DNA of 6,677 nt from an uncultured Granulicatella sp. (GTDB lineage: Bacteria; Bacillota; Bacilli; Lactobacillales; Aerococcaceae), in the NCBI GenBank assembly GCA_937891475.1, contig CALATC010000236.1:1-6677 (forward strand). The letters run 5' to 3'. The stretch's first letter is position 1. Each line of letters begins with the position of its first letter. The notes under the pieces were generated by a model. That model made no database searches. It saw only the letters and a list, made by a program, of their open reading frames with translations, and had not been told where the DNA came from. Of the stretch, positions 5,074 to 6,677 are shown in pieces. The position numbers and the translations under genes are program-made.

Positions 5074-6442
5074 CATTATCGAATCTATGAAGCGAGGTAA
5101 TCGCAAAATCATGGTTCAATCGCCCCCTCGAAGTGGCAAAACGGTAGTGATGGCTTACATCGCTAAAAATGCCACTGATAAAAATAAAAAAGTCTTGTTC
5201 TTTAGTCACCGAAAGGAGATTAACGAGCAAGTAGTAGAAACCTTTAAACGTGGCGATGTCAATCTCGACAATGTCACCATCGGAACGGTAGGCAGTCTCG
5301 TTAAAAAACTAGACAAACTGCCTAAGTTCGATGTGATATTAGTTGATGAAGCCCACCATATCAAAGCCAAGCAATATCAGACCATCTTAACTTATTTCAA
5401 AGATGCAACCCAACTATTCTTCACTGGCACACCTATTCGATTAGATGGAGCTGGTTTCCATGACTTAGCTGAAGATTTGGTTAAAGGAAAATCAGTCCAA
5501 TGGCTACAAGAGAACGGGAATATTTCAGAGTTTAGTTACTACTCAATCAATCTACTAGATTTAGATAAACTCAAAACCCGTTCGGGAGAGTACACCAATC
5601 AATCCATAGACAGTGCGTTCGAATCGTCGGCAACAACATACGGTGATTATATCGACCACTACAAGCGTTTAGCGGAAGGCAAGCAAGCCATCGTATATGT
5701 TCACAATGTGGAATATGCTGAGCGAGTAGCCAAACGCTTTAACGAGAATGGCTATAGTGCCGCTATCGTTTCTGGAAAAACACCGAAAAAAGAACGTGCT
5801 GAAGCTATGGAACGATTTAGAAATGGCGAACTAATGATTATGGTAAACGTCAACCTATTCACCGAGGGTATCGATCTTCCAGGCGTTGATGTCTGTATCA
5901 TGCTCCGACCTACTAAATCATTATCACTGTATTTACAGTTCGCCATGAGGGCGTTAAATCCCAGAGAAGGTAAAAGAGCAATCTTAATCGACCACGTTGG
6001 GAATTACAACACCCACGGATTGCCAAACGATGACCGTGAGTGGACATTGGAAGGTGTAAAAGCTAGCAAGAGTAACAGTGAGAAATCAACCGTTACTTGT
6101 GAAGATTGTTTCGCAACGTTTTGGCGGGATCAATTAATTGATGGGAACTGCCCCTATTGTGGAGCGGTAGTTGTTAAGAAAAAAGAAACCAGAGATGTCG
6201 AACAAGAAAGCGTTGATATCGAGTTAAAGGAAATCAACCAAGGCATGGAATTTGTTTCTATCCAAGGTGAAATGGTAGAGGTCAAAAAAGAAGAAGCGGA
6301 AATTTACCGCAGAGTCAAGACCTACAAGAAAAACTACACACGTTGTAAAAACCTAGCGGAACTTAAAGCGTTTCGTATCCTCAATGGCTATCAACCAGGT
6401 TGGTTGTGGCACAAACAAAATGAATTAAAGATTTGGAGATAA
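5030..6442 (+). CDS. DEAD/DEAH-box SF2 helicase of phage replication module
   Basis: A 470-aa superfamily 2 helicase. Motifs in order: Q-like LRDYQ (5-9), Walker A PPRSGKT (32-38), FFSHRKEI (motif Ia, 57-64), DEAH (106-109) and TGTP (motif III, 132-135). The second RecA domain carries VYVHNVEYAERVA and VNLFTEGIDLPGVD (motif V). Motif VI is LYLQFAMRALNP, with one conserved-position Arg and Asn where many helicases have a second Arg. A zinc ribbon uses Cys 357, 360, 374 and 377, and a C-terminal basic region follows. It would unwind DNA at the phage origin or forks. The start at 5030 overlaps the NTPase gene by 44 bp and is chosen because it includes LRDYQ; AAAGGGG is at 5013-5018. Starting at Met28 (5111) gives 443 aa, the length I recall for the Sfi21 helicase. 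Confidence 0.92.
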   Translation: MSFSLRDYQKELITDIIESMKRGNRKIMVQSPPRSGKTVVMAYIAKNATDKNKKVLFFSHRKEINEQVVETFKRGDVNLDNVTIGTVGSLVKKLDKLPKFDVILVDEAHHIKAKQYQTILTYFKDATQLFFTGTPIRLDGAGFHDLAEDLVKGKSVQWLQENGNISEFSYYSINLLDLDKLKTRSGEYTNQSIDSAFESSATTYGDYIDHYKRLAEGKQAIVYVHNVEYAERVAKRFNENGYSAAIVSGKTPKKERAEAMERFRNGELMIMVNVNLFTEGIDLPGVDVCIMLRPTKSLSLYLQFAMRALNPREGKRAILIDHVGNYNTHGLPNDDREWTLEGVKASKSNSEKSTVTCEDCFATFWRDQLIDGNCPYCGAVVVKKKETRDVEQESVDIELKEINQGMEFVSIQGEMVEVKKEEAEIYRRVKTYKKNYTRCKNLAELKAFRILNGYQPGWLWHKQNELKIWR

Positions 6443-6449
6443 AAAAACT

Positions 6450-6663
6450 ATGGGAATTCTTTCAGTAAATTATGAAGCAGCAGAACAATTCGCAGCAATC
6501 GAAAACGGAACTTATGAAGTCTATGTATCACAAGCTGAACAATCAGCAACGCAAAGCGGAACTGATTTCTTGGATATTCGTCTTAAAATCCGTGATGATT
6601 ATCAACAAAAATTCCGTAACAATCTGATTTTTGACAAGGTATATGTCAATAAAAGCACATTGC
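6450..6663 (+). CDS. DUF669 family phage protein, 3' end missing
   Basis: The first 71 codons of a gene starting MGILSVNYEAAEQFAAIENG. They continue with YEVYVSQAEQSATQSGTDFLDIRLKIRDD and KFRNNLIFDKVYVNKS, the usual N-terminal pattern of DUF669. Family members are usually around 140-190 aa and are found next to phage helicases and primases. They are suspected to be ssDNA-binding or replication accessory proteins, but the function is unproven. The start is 7 bp after the helicase stop; TTGGAG at 6433-6438 is 11 bases upstream. The gene is cut by the contig end. Codons after 6663 derive from adapter and must not be translated as native. Confidence 0.85.
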
Positions 6664-6677
6664 CTGTCTCTTATACA
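6664..6677 (-). other. Partial Nextera mosaic-end adapter at right edge
   Basis: CTGTCTCTTATACA is the first 14 bases of the reverse complement of the Tn5 mosaic end, matching the full 19-base copy at positions 1-19. Native sequence ends at about 6663; one or two boundary bases could also be native by chance. Confidence 0.93.

Overview
The window looks like the early region of a temperate siphovirus or prophage of a Streptococcus. The S. thermophilus/salivarius group is the best guess, but the sequence does not prove the species. Supporting points are AT-rich DNA, AAAGGAG-type ribosome binding sites, short tightly packed genes almost all on the plus strand, a Cro-like repressor at the left end, and the run Gp157 - RecA-like NTPase - DEAH helicase - DUF669. 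That run is the replication-module order known from S. thermophilus Sfi21-type phages. A streptococcal-style LPXTG surface protein supports the host assignment. Both ends of the window carry Nextera/Tn5 mosaic-end adapter sequence (1-19 and 6664-6677). The contig edges are therefore library artefacts, and the last gene is cut.

Layout. Positions 20-86 are the leader of a Cro-like XRE regulator (87-320). A 58-aa ORF (387-563) and a minus-strand 71-aa gene (499-714) follow and converge with a 65-bp overlap. The minus-strand gene has its own ribosome binding site and an extended -10 promoter. Next come a 72-aa helical protein (775-993) and a 93-aa excisionase-like HTH protein (1018-1299). A gene-free 156-bp stretch follows, filled by a 130-nt segment that can fold as one long stem or as competing hairpins. 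It sits directly before a 51-aa ORF (1456-1611). A 219-bp leader with two hairpins and a G-rich tract precedes the largest gene, a 570-aa cell-wall-anchored adhesin-like protein (1831-3543). It has a signal peptide, a Pro/Val-rich stalk, two Ig-like N2/N3-type domains, a Pro-rich wall-spanning segment and an LPNTG sorting signal.

Only 2 bp downstream starts an unrecognised 106-aa phage gene (3546-3866) whose ribosome binding site lies inside the adhesin gene. Then come Gp157 (3902-4375), the NTPase (4372-5073, 4-bp overlap), the helicase (5030-6442, 44-bp overlap) and the start of a DUF669 gene (6450 to the edge).

How it fits together. The left third is the switch and early regulatory part (Cro, HTH/excisionase-like protein, small ORFs). 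The right half is a DNA replication/recombination module. The adhesin-like gene sits between them, on the same strand and tightly joined to the replication genes. The most notable points are this phage-carried cell-wall protein, the foldable leader at 1307-1436, and the antisense small gene with its own promoter. No integrase, CI repressor, CRISPR array, tRNA or IS element is visible.
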